Source of the DNA: an uncultured Clostridia bacterium
GTDB lineage: Bacteria > Bacillota > Clostridia > Oscillospirales > CAG-272
DNA: 13,905 nt
Assembly: GCA_946641795.1 (NCBI GenBank)
Contig: CAMPBZ010000015.1
Location: 1 to 13,905, forward strand
Reading direction: 5' to 3'
Below the pieces are notes generated by a model that made no database searches, was not told where the DNA came from, and was given only the letters and a program-made list of their open reading frames with translations. Shown piece after piece: positions 6,427 to 13,648 of the stretch. Position 1 is the first letter of the stretch. Each line of letters starts with the position of its first letter. The position numbers were made by a program, and so were the translations under genes.

Positions 6427-7620
6427 TTATATCAGTTTTTTGTAAACATCCAAATATGCTCTGTAATTTTGGGTTTTCTCAAACGTCAAGCGCGCCAGCT
6501 CCACGTTTGTGGATTTGCCAAGCGAAGCTTGAATTGCCGGGATCAACGCGTCAATGTCATATTCGGGAACCACCATGCCGCACCCTTCCAAAACCAGCTC
6601 CGGGCTACCGCAACTATTATAGGTGACCACCGGCGTTCCGCAGCAGATGCTCTCCATATTGACGGTGGGGAGCGTGTCCGCGTGCGTCAGGTTGACGAAA
6701 ACGTCGGCAAGGCAGTAGTGCCTGGCAAGCGCTTCCCTGCCTTTGATATAACCCAGCGGAAGCACGAACGCGCTTGCTTTTTTCAGCTTGCGGATCTGGC
6801 TTTCGCTGCACCCGATCAAGACGAGCCGCAAATTTTCATTCAACAGGGTCAATACCCGCGCAAGCGCTTCTCCGTTGCTTGGCAAAAGCCATTTGTTTGC
6901 CATGCCGAGAATGATTTTTGCGTTTCCGAGTTCATATTGCCCGCGCAAATCCGAAACGTCCTGCGGCTTGAAAATATCCGTATCTACGCCGTTGCGAATA
7001 CAGCTGACGTCAAAATCTTTGAAAAATCCTTTTTTGCTCTCGCGGCAGATCCATTCGCTGCACCCAACAATTTTCAAGCGCGGAATGGCTTGCAAAAGCT
7101 TCTTCTTTTCTGCAAACACCTCGGCGGAACGGTCAAAAAAGAAACTGCGCGGCATCGTCTTTTTTTGCGGGCAATTCCCGCAGCCGGTTTGAAAGCGGTC
7201 GCACCCCACATTGGCATAATGGAAGCACTTGCCGGTAAAATACCAGCAATCGTGCATGGTGATTACCGTTGCAATATCTTTTTTTGCAAGATATTCCAGC
7301 AAGAGCGGCAAATCAATGTAGTTGGAATGCAAATTGTGCAGATGAACAATGTCCGGGCGGATTTGGTCAACCCATTGCAAAAAGCGTTTGGTTGCCCCTT
7401 TGGAAAACCACGCCTGTTTGCCGGAAATGCGGGAAAGAAGCGCGTGCAATTTCCAATCCAAGAGGTTCCCGATCCGGTAGCCGTTTGCCGGCGGCTCGTT
7501 GCAGGTCTGATACGCCGCAAAAACTTCCGCACCCTCTTTTGCAAGGAGATCGTTGATGTCCCTTGCAATCAGGCCGGTACTTCTGTATCCATATACGGCA
7601 TTGATCTGCAAAACTTTCAT
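6427..7620 (-). CDS. family 4 glycosyltransferase, WcaC-like with four-Cys cluster
   Basis: A GT-B glycosyltransferase of 397 residues. The N-terminus MKVLQINAVYGYRSTGLIAR and the motifs DIVHLHNLHSNYID (90-103) and TMHDCWYFTGKC (121-132) are typical of the colanic-acid-type WcaC-like branch of GT4. Cys132, Cys140, Cys147 and Cys150 form a cluster (GCGNCP at the end) often seen in this branch and possibly a metal site. The donor-binding half holds CIRNGVDTDIFKP (207-219), LVLIGCSES (267-275) and ADTLPTVNMESICCGTPVV (314-332). In the last motif the first Glu of the usual E-x7-E is replaced by Asp315, and Glu323 is kept. It begins five bases after the preceding gene without a clear Shine-Dalgarno, so coupling is likely. 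Confidence 0.92.
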   Translation of the reverse strand: MKVLQINAVYGYRSTGLIARDINDLLAKEGAEVFAAYQTCNEPPANGYRIGNLLDWKLHALLSRISGKQAWFSKGATKRFLQWVDQIRPDIVHLHNLHSNYIDLPLLLEYLAKKDIATVITMHDCWYFTGKCFHYANVGCDRFQTGCGNCPQKKTMPRSFFFDRSAEVFAEKKKLLQAIPRLKIVGCSEWICRESKKGFFKDFDVSCIRNGVDTDIFKPQDVSDLRGQYELGNAKIILGMANKWLLPSNGEALARVLTLLNENLRLVLIGCSESQIRKLKKASAFVLPLGYIKGREALARHYCLADVFVNLTHADTLPTVNMESICCGTPVVTYNSCGSPELVLEGCGMVVPEYDIDALIPAIQASLGKSTNVELARLTFEKTQNYRAYLDVYKKLI

Positions 7621-7625
7621 CCGTT

Positions 7626-8924
7626 TTAACCGTTGACTACACTTTCTATCGTATTGTTAAAAAGGGCTAACACTTTGGCTTTTTCGTGGTTTTGCAAAGC
7701 GCAGTTGCGTGCGTTTTGTGCATACTCTTGCAAAACTTGCGGGTGATCGGCAATATACCGCAACTGCGTTTCAATTTCGCTTTGGTTGCTTGCAATCAGC
7801 GCGCATTGGTTTTCCCGCAAATATTCCATCGGCGCAATGTCGGAACACCCAACGGCAAAAATACATTTGCCAGCCGAAAAATAATCGGTAATTTTGGTGG
7901 AAAAAGAAAGCCGTGCAATTTTAGCATATTTCCCTTGCGTTGCCTCCAAAAGAAGGAGCAGATCGGCCTCTTTTTGTTTTTGCAACACTTCGCTTTGCGG
8001 AATGGCCGCGTGGATGCTGCAAAAATCCGTTTTCATTTCCGATCCGACCTTTTCGGAAAGAGCGGTGGAAGAATAAACGGTAAAAGAAAAAACAGGTTCC
8101 GTTTGGTTGATTTTTTGAACGGCGCGGAAAACCTGCAAAAGAGCCTCATCCCGCCCAATTCCCAAATTGCCGGTGTACAACAGCCGGATCGGGAAGCGGC
8201 CCGGTGCAGGGTAATTCACTTCCGGCACCTCGTGCAGCGGTTTTGTCAGTACCTTGCAATCAATGCCGAAAAAGGCGTCGGCCTCCCGTTTGGTTTTGGG
8301 CGTAATGGCAAAAAATGCGTCGGTTTGTTTTGCAAGCTTTTTGAGCGAACGCCGCTGGAAAAAGCGCGGCAGATTTGCAAAAAATCCTTTTTGCTGTTTG
8401 TAGGTAAAATTATCGTCGGCAAAGTAACCAATGGATTTGGCCCCGGTCAGCTTTTTTACATACCGGCAAATCCGGTTGCAGTAAAGATAGCTCTCCATAG
8501 AATACAAAATCACATCCGGCGCAAAAGAGGTTACAAAATCATCCAGTTCTTTCGTTTTCCATTTGCCGAGTTTCCAAAGAAGCTCCCTGCCCAAAAGGGT
8601 TACAGCGTTACGGCGCTTTTTCATTCTGCCGTATCGCGCCTTTTGCGCTTGCAGATCGCCGGATAATTCCGCCGTCTCCTCTCCCGGGAGAACCTCGTGC
8701 CCGGTTTTGATCTTCCGGTTCAGAATGCTTTTAATAACCCTGCTTTCGGAAAGAATGAAATAGTGGTTGCACGCCGGATTGTTTGGGGCATTGCTACGGA
8801 AGCAGATGTGCGCCACACAATCGGGATCGTGTCCTTCCAAAAGCGCCGGCCAGGTATTCATACCGACTTCGGTGTTCCACGATGAAATGGAAACAACCAA
8901 AATTCTTCGTTTCGGATTCATCAT
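7626..8924 (-). CDS. GT4-like glycosyltransferase (GT-B fold)
   Basis: About 432 residues, expected to add one sugar of the repeat unit in the cytoplasm. Counting from the upstream ATG at 8936, the Rossmann-like start is RRILVVSISSWNTEVG, the domain linker is near 235-250, RLLYTGNLGIGRDEALLQVF (251-270) opens the donor domain, and FSTKITDYFSAGKCIFAVG (345-363) replaces the usual E-x7-E region. This makes it a divergent member. YFADDNFTYK (171-180) is an unusual acidic segment before the linker. Three starts are possible. I choose 8924, which overlaps the Ldh2 stop as ATGA and has GGAA seven bases upstream; 8936 would overlap by 16 bp, and 8921 is the next Met. The family call is sound but sugar and linkage are unknown. 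Confidence 0.85.
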   Translation of the reverse strand: MMNPKRRILVVSISSWNTEVGMNTWPALLEGHDPDCVAHICFRSNAPNNPACNHYFILSESRVIKSILNRKIKTGHEVLPGEETAELSGDLQAQKARYGRMKKRRNAVTLLGRELLWKLGKWKTKELDDFVTSFAPDVILYSMESYLYCNRICRYVKKLTGAKSIGYFADDNFTYKQQKGFFANLPRFFQRRSLKKLAKQTDAFFAITPKTKREADAFFGIDCKVLTKPLHEVPEVNYPAPGRFPIRLLYTGNLGIGRDEALLQVFRAVQKINQTEPVFSFTVYSSTALSEKVGSEMKTDFCSIHAAIPQSEVLQKQKEADLLLLLEATQGKYAKIARLSFSTKITDYFSAGKCIFAVGCSDIAPMEYLRENQCALIASNQSEIETQLRYIADHPQVLQEYAQNARNCALQNHEKAKVLALFNNTIESVVNG

Positions 8925-9901
8925 GAAAGGTTCCATTCCAATCCGTTTTTCATATTTTCCCGGTATTTGAACAAACGATCATCGCCCGGGATCGCAACCG
9001 TTTTTCCGTCCAGCGGTTTACTTGCCCGAACGGTTTGAATATACGCATCCATCTTCTGATAAAAATCATCGCCGAAAACGATTTCGGGAGAGATGACGGT
9101 AAAGGAAAAGCCAACGTTCATAGACGCTTGTTTTTCGCTGTAGAAGCGTCCCACGTGGTTCAAATACGCCGCGCCCGGCAAAACCCCGGCCAAGACGTCA
9201 ATGACCATTGCAATTCCGTAACCCTTGAAGCCCGCCATAGGAAGCATAATGCCTCCCAAAGCCTTTCCGGGGTCGGTCGTTGGGTTCCCATCCGCATCCA
9301 GAGCAACGCCTTCGGGAAGCGTGGCGCCTTTCTCTTGGAGCTCTTTGATTTTGGATTTTGCCAGCACGCTGGTTGCCATATCCACAATGATCGGCGATTC
9401 GGAAAGCGCCGGGATTGCAACGGCAAACGGATTGGTTCCAAGTAATTTTTCTTTTCCCCCAATCGGTGCCATTTGCGCCGGGCTATTGCTCATTGTAAAG
9501 CAGATAAAGCCTTTTTGAGCCGCCTGCAAAGCATAGTAAAACGCGGCGCCATAGGTATTGTTATTGTGAGAATAAACCGTATAAATGCCGGAAGCTTTTG
9601 CTTTTTCCATAGCATAATCCACGCAAAAGCCTGCGCTGACCATTCCGATGGAATTATCTCCGTTGATTACTGCAAAAGCGGCACTTTCCCGCTCAACGCG
9701 AAAATTCGGCGCAAGATTGTATGCTCCGTTCTCTATTCTTTGCAGATGCCCCGGCAGAGAGAATGCACCGTGGCTACTGATACCGTAGAAATCCACCGTC
9801 GCCATATAATCGGCAACGCTTGCGCTTTGCCGCTCATCAACACCGTGATTCTGCAATATGGTTTTGATTTTCTGTTTGTATTCGTCAAATTGAAGTGTCA
9901 T
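8921..9901 (-). CDS. Ldh2 family NAD(P)H-dependent 2-oxo-acid reductase
   Basis: A cytoplasmic oxidoreductase of 326 residues in the malate/L-lactate/sulfolactate dehydrogenase type 2 family (PF02615), whose members interconvert 2-oxo acids and 2-hydroxy acids (YiaK reduces 2,3-diketogulonate). Visible motifs are ISSHGAFSLPGHLQRI (41-56), with the catalytic-type His44; GTNPFAVAIP (155-164); VDMATSVLAKSK (173-184); GVALDADGNPTTDP (198-211); MAGFKGYGIAMVIDVLAGVL (222-241); and IPGDDRL (304-310). Length is normal. One difference: the family's usual N-x-N-H-F-G motif reads NNNTYG (113-118), so its His is Thr116. GAGG lies six bases before the ATG. It sits 15 bp after an acyltransferase and overlaps a glycosyltransferase. 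Such enzymes are unusual in glycan loci; its substrate here is probably an aldolase product (inference). Confidence 0.9.
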   Translation of the reverse strand: MTLQFDEYKQKIKTILQNHGVDERQSASVADYMATVDFYGISSHGAFSLPGHLQRIENGAYNLAPNFRVERESAAFAVINGDNSIGMVSAGFCVDYAMEKAKASGIYTVYSHNNNTYGAAFYYALQAAQKGFICFTMSNSPAQMAPIGGKEKLLGTNPFAVAIPALSESPIIVDMATSVLAKSKIKELQEKGATLPEGVALDADGNPTTDPGKALGGIMLPMAGFKGYGIAMVIDVLAGVLPGAAYLNHVGRFYSEKQASMNVGFSFTVISPEIVFGDDFYQKMDAYIQTVRASKPLDGKTVAIPGDDRLFKYRENMKNGLEWNLS

Positions 9902-9916
9902 ATCGTCCTCAAAAAA

Positions 9917-10459
9917 TCAGGAATCAAATTTGCGAATGACCTTTGCGGGATTTCCAGCAATAATACAATGCCCTTCCTCAAAGCTGTGCGTTACCACGGC
10001 TCCGGCGCCAACCGTTGTATAAGGACCCAGATGAACGCCCGGCAAAATCATTGCGTTCATACCAATCCAACAACAATCCCCAATCACAACATCCTTGGCG
10101 GGTAAATGCTCGTCGGGATTTTCCGGGTTGTGATTTGCCGTAATAACGCCAACATTTGCGGCAATGTGAACATTTTTCCCGATGGTGATTTTTCCGGTTT
10201 CGTTTTGAAAATAGCATCCCGGTTGCTGAAAGATATTGAGCGAACTGTTATCAAACTCCAAATTCTTGCCATTGGAAATACGCGTGTTCTTTCCAACCGG
10301 AAAATGAATGCCGCGGCGTTTCCATTTCCAAAGGCGGGGAATGCCGCGATACGCCCACAAAAAGCCCCAACGGCTCTCGTCAAAATACTTCCCTTTCAGG
10401 AATTTCCGATTGTAAAACAAGGATAGGATCAATCTGTTGAATTTCCAGAATAACTTCAT
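9917..10459 (-). CDS. hexapeptide-repeat (LbetaH) O-/N-acyltransferase
   Basis: A small acyltransferase of 180 residues with left-handed beta-helix repeats, likely a trimer using acetyl-CoA or another acyl-CoA to acylate a sugar or the linked acid. Hexapeptide-type turns run through ITIGKNVHIAANVGVI (91-106) and VVIGDCCWIGMNAMILPGVHLGPYTTVGAGAVV (124-156). The candidate catalytic His is His110 in TANHNP. The end, IIAGNPAKVIRKF, is the signature end of the maltose/serine/WcaF-type acetyltransferases. The N-terminal 50 residues are basic and aromatic (WGFLWAYRGIPRLWKWKRRG), which may dock it to the membrane. It starts three bases after the aldolase stop, with AGG eight bases ahead of the ATG. 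Confidence 0.88.
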   Translation of the reverse strand: MKLFWKFNRLILSLFYNRKFLKGKYFDESRWGFLWAYRGIPRLWKWKRRGIHFPVGKNTRISNGKNLEFDNSSLNIFQQPGCYFQNETGKITIGKNVHIAANVGVITANHNPENPDEHLPAKDVVIGDCCWIGMNAMILPGVHLGPYTTVGAGAVVTHSFEEGHCIIAGNPAKVIRKFDS

Positions 10460-10462
10460 ACA

Positions 10463-11299
10463 TTACGCCTGATTGTTTACGATGCTGCAAACAATCTCTT
10501 GCACCTTTCTTTGATTTGCAGAAAATTCTGATTGCGTAAAGTTTTTGACTTTGTTTTCTTCCTGCCGTATTTTGGCAACACCCTCGTTAAAAAGCCCCCT
10601 CAATTCTTCCAAATCGGGTACGTTTGCGGCGTTGCAAAAGCTACGGGAAAGAATTGCCATTGTAGAACCAAGCCGGTAGTGCTCCGCAATAACGTATTCA
10701 GCCGGTAAAAATCCATACCCGATCCGGGCAATTCCTCCAAAACCATACGGGATGGAATACGCCTTGATCCGGTTGACAATTTTTTCCACCGTTCCATCCG
10801 CCAACAATTGGAACATAAATTTCATCCGATACGCCAGGTGCAAGTCGTTCAGGCCAATGTGAATTTCATCAATTCCGGGGAGTTTTAAAATTTCGTCCAA
10901 ATTTTCCACCGCCGCCGGCGTTTCCAACAGCAAAAGCGTTTTTGCCCTGCCGCCCACGCAGGAGAGAAACCGATTTGCCTCGAATGCGGTTTGAAACATT
11001 GGAAGCATAATGATATCGGCACCGGCCTCCAAGGCTTTTTCCACCTCGACCTCGGTTCCGTAGTATTGCGCGTTTTTCTCGTGAATCGGGTTGACGCGCG
11101 CCAGCACCTGTGCCTTATGAACGGCGTTTTTTATTTGGCGGATATCCTCGATGGTGTGATGGGATTGCACAGTGTCCAGTCCGCCTTGCCTGATATCTTT
11201 GCCGATGTATTCCATATCTACAAAAATACGGTCAACGCCTGCATCCTCGGCAATTTTTGCAATTTGCGGACGATTTGTGATATACATCAGTTTCAGCAT
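10463..11299 (-). CDS. HpcH/HpaI family aldolase
   Basis: A (beta/alpha)8-barrel class II aldolase of 278 residues (PF03328), a family that typically joins or splits pyruvate and an aldehyde to form 4-hydroxy-2-oxo acids. Residues corresponding to the known HpaI active site can be read: Arg68 (LARVNP), metal ligands Glu126 (LLLLETP) and Asp152 (IGLNDL), and the acidic VDMEY (27-31). The His that follows Glu in HpaI (GEH) is Tyr31 here, so substrate or rate may differ. The C-terminal 40 residues form a helical extension. GGGAGG precedes the ATG, which shares a base with the previous stop (TAATG). Its place between glycosyltransferase and acyltransferase genes argues for a biosynthetic role in the glycan rather than catabolism (inference). 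Citrate-lyase-beta-like activity is less likely. Confidence 0.87.
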   Translation of the reverse strand: MLKLMYITNRPQIAKIAEDAGVDRIFVDMEYIGKDIRQGGLDTVQSHHTIEDIRQIKNAVHKAQVLARVNPIHEKNAQYYGTEVEVEKALEAGADIIMLPMFQTAFEANRFLSCVGGRAKTLLLLETPAAVENLDEILKLPGIDEIHIGLNDLHLAYRMKFMFQLLADGTVEKIVNRIKAYSIPYGFGGIARIGYGFLPAEYVIAEHYRLGSTMAILSRSFCNAANVPDLEELRGLFNEGVAKIRQEENKVKNFTQSEFSANQRKVQEIVCSIVNNQA

Positions 11300-12468
11300 T
11301 ATGCCCTCCCGTTCAGGCGATTTGCCAGTTCCAAATAGTCCTCCACCTGTCTTCCAATCATTTTGCTGCGCTCAAATTCCTGCTCTACCCTTTGGCGAGC
11401 CGCCGCGCCGAACGCGGCAGTTTTATCCGGATGACCTAAAAAATCTGCCATTGCAACATACAGCTGTTCGGGGGATTTGATTGGAACGAGGGAGCACGAC
11501 TGCCCTTCCACCAACACTTCGGATGCTCCCGGTATTCTTGTGGTAATAACCGGCAGTGCCATTGCTCCCGCCTCTTGAATTGCAAGACCAAAGCCCTCCC
11601 GATAGGACGGGTGCACATACACATCCATTGCGGCATAGGCAAATTTAACATCCTCTTTCGGCAATCTTCCGGTGCAAACAATGCGGCCATTCGTTTGAAT
11701 AATCTCTTTATCCCGCTCGGAAAATCCGTTGTTCACATCCAGATCGCCAACCAGCAGCAGCCACGCGAGCGGCTCCTCTTTTTGAAGCCGGTCAAACGCC
11801 TCTAAAATTTCGCAAATGCCCTTATCTTTTGTAATTCTGCCAATAAAGCCGAACACAAAAGCCGATTCCGGCAAAGAAACTTTTTTTCTGAACTCTTTTC
11901 GCCAAGCTTCTTTTTGGACAATGTCAAAATCTTGCAAATCAACGCCAATGGTCCCTCCCAGGCCCAAAACCTTGGAGTTCTGTTCGGTGATCAAGCGCTC
12001 TTGAATGCAAAGCTCCCTGTGCAGTCTGCTTTGGGGACGCGTATCGGTTGAACATTTACAGATTATTTTTTCGATAAACTTATAAAAAGACCGTTTTGCC
12101 CCTTTTTTCATATTCCGGTGACGCACGCCCCACTGATTGTAAAGCCGGACCGGTATGTGCGCCTGATGAGCGGCGATGGAGGCATAGAGGGACGCGTTTT
12201 CATTGGAATAGGCAACGATATCAAACTTGTTTTTTTTGAAAATCTTTTTGAGTTGGGAAATAATCTTTAAAAACCGAATGTCAATTCCCCGTTTCATTTT
12301 GACGGGAATATAGTGAATCCATTCCGGCAATCTCCCGGCAAATGCGTCATCCCGATCGCAAATAAAAGAGATATCAAACTCGCCCGTTTCATACAGCTTT
12401 TTCACAATGGGAAGCATAAAATGCTCCAACCCGAACGGAACGGTCGTTACAAAACAAATTTTTATCAT
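11299..12468 (-). CDS. family 4 glycosyltransferase
   Basis: A GT-B retaining glycosyltransferase of 389 residues. The acceptor domain begins MIKICFVTTVPFGLEHFMLP and contains YNQWGVRHRN (110-119), a segment seen in capsular and EPS enzymes of the CapM/EpsD type. The donor domain has FGFIGRITKDKGICEILEAF (206-225), LLLVGD (237-242), VCTGRLPKEDVKFAYAAMDV (264-283) and the nucleotide-sugar motif REGFGLAIQEAGAMALPVITT (290-310), with Glu291 and Glu299 in E-x7-E spacing. All canonical residues are present, so it should be active. It begins one base after the ATP-grasp stop and ends in a TAATG overlap with the aldolase start. As the first glycosyltransferase after the initiating enzyme in the operon, it may add the second sugar, but order does not prove it. 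Confidence 0.93.
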   Translation of the reverse strand: MIKICFVTTVPFGLEHFMLPIVKKLYETGEFDISFICDRDDAFAGRLPEWIHYIPVKMKRGIDIRFLKIISQLKKIFKKNKFDIVAYSNENASLYASIAAHQAHIPVRLYNQWGVRHRNMKKGAKRSFYKFIEKIICKCSTDTRPQSRLHRELCIQERLITEQNSKVLGLGGTIGVDLQDFDIVQKEAWRKEFRKKVSLPESAFVFGFIGRITKDKGICEILEAFDRLQKEEPLAWLLLVGDLDVNNGFSERDKEIIQTNGRIVCTGRLPKEDVKFAYAAMDVYVHPSYREGFGLAIQEAGAMALPVITTRIPGASEVLVEGQSCSLVPIKSPEQLYVAMADFLGHPDKTAAFGAAARQRVEQEFERSKMIGRQVEDYLELANRLNGRA

Positions 12469-12469
12469 A

Positions 12470-13648
12470 TCAGCTTCTGAATTCTTCCTTGCTTCCTATT
12501 TCTTTTTTGTATTTTTTCATTCCCGAAATTAAAAACGCAAACCACGGAAGCGGATCATCAAAAGCAAACAGTTGGTCTCTCGTATGTAAAATACTGAAAA
12601 AGCACGGTTTTGTTTTGAAGCGATCCGGGGATTTGAAAAACCAAAGAATATCAATTTGGGATACCCGAACGCGAATGCCGGTTTTATACGTTTGATATTC
12701 GGTTACCTCATCGCAAAAAGCGTTTTCCAAAATCTGCTTTGCCAAATTGACGCCCGAAATAAATTCCAGTTTGGCGCACGCAAGGATACGAGGATTAATC
12801 TCCAAAACTTTTAAGCTTCCGTCCCTAGGGTCCTCAATAAAATCAACCCCGCAACAGCCTCGCAGCCCCATCAATTTGACAAGCCGATTGCTGAACTTGA
12901 TAATGTCCGGATTGGAAACAGAAATGTTCAGCGTTCCGGTTCCTCCGTGAATGGGATACCATCTTGCGCTTTGATAAATAAAATTGCTTTTGATCTCTCC
13001 GTTTTTATCAATGAACAGGTTTGCCGAATAGCATCTTTTTGCCATGGGCACATATTCCTGGACAACATAATCGGCAATTTGAATTTTCTTTTCGGCAACG
13101 TAAGAAACAAATTCTTCTTTCTCGTAAAATACGCGCAATCCGCGGGCACCGCTTTTTTCGCGCGGTTTAATCAAAATGGGGAATGGCAAATCGCTGTTCA
13201 ACACATCTTCCACCGTTTTTGCGTATAAAAGCGTAACGGGGCAAGGAATTTGATTTTGCATACAAACGTCCATAACGTTCAACTTGTCTATCGACCGCTC
13301 AAAAACGTCCATATCGTTGCAGACAACCGCCGTTTGGGGATTGATTTTCTCCCTGTTCTTGGCCAAAATCCAAGCGGCAAAGTCGCTCATTGGAAGAATG
13401 AGGTCAAAAGTTTGTTTTGCGAGAAGATTCAACAGCGTTTCTTCGGATTTTTCAAGGTCGGTTTCATCAAAAAATCCATAGATTTTGTGATGCGGAAGTC
13501 TGGAAACACTTGCAACGTCCATTTTGGATTTGCATAGAACCGTAACCTTGCACCCGAATTTTCGAAAAGCGCGAAGAAATGGCAACGATTGCCTTGCTCC
13601 ACCCTCAAAAATCAAAATTCTTTTGTTTGTAAACCGGTTATCTTTCAT
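12470..13648 (-). CDS. ATP-grasp ligase of the polysaccharide locus
   Basis: A cytoplasmic ATP-grasp protein of 392 residues, of the group that activates a carboxylate as acyl-phosphate and joins it to an amine or other nucleophile. A pre-ATP-grasp Rossmann-like domain (about 8-120) opens with RILIFEGGARQSLPFL. The ATP-grasp core includes FPILIKPREKSGARGLRV (156-172) with the ATP-binding Lys161, VVQEYVP (195-201), GVDFIED (267-273) and LEINPR (282-287) with the metal-binding Glu283 and Asn285. A C-terminal domain of about 85 residues (from about 305) is not recognised. AAGGA precedes the ATG, which overlaps the end of the sugar transferase by 11 bp. Its place among glycan genes suggests coupling of an amino acid or hydroxy acid to a sugar carboxylate or amine (inference); the substrate is not readable. 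Confidence 0.88.
   Translation of the reverse strand: MKDNRFTNKRILIFEGGARQSLPFLRAFRKFGCKVTVLCKSKMDVASVSRLPHHKIYGFFDETDLEKSEETLLNLLAKQTFDLILPMSDFAAWILAKNREKINPQTAVVCNDMDVFERSIDKLNVMDVCMQNQIPCPVTLLYAKTVEDVLNSDLPFPILIKPREKSGARGLRVFYEKEEFVSYVAEKKIQIADYVVQEYVPMAKRCYSANLFIDKNGEIKSNFIYQSARWYPIHGGTGTLNISVSNPDIIKFSNRLVKLMGLRGCCGVDFIEDPRDGSLKVLEINPRILACAKLEFISGVNLAKQILENAFCDEVTEYQTYKTGIRVRVSQIDILWFFKSPDRFKTKPCFFSILHTRDQLFAFDDPLPWFAFLISGMKKYKKEIGSKEEFRS

Noticed and set aside
6469..7629. Plus-strand open frame of 386 codons opposite the WcaC-like glycosyltransferase
   Set aside because: The minus-strand protein has clear GT4 motifs across the full length. The plus frame shows no motif and no binding site.
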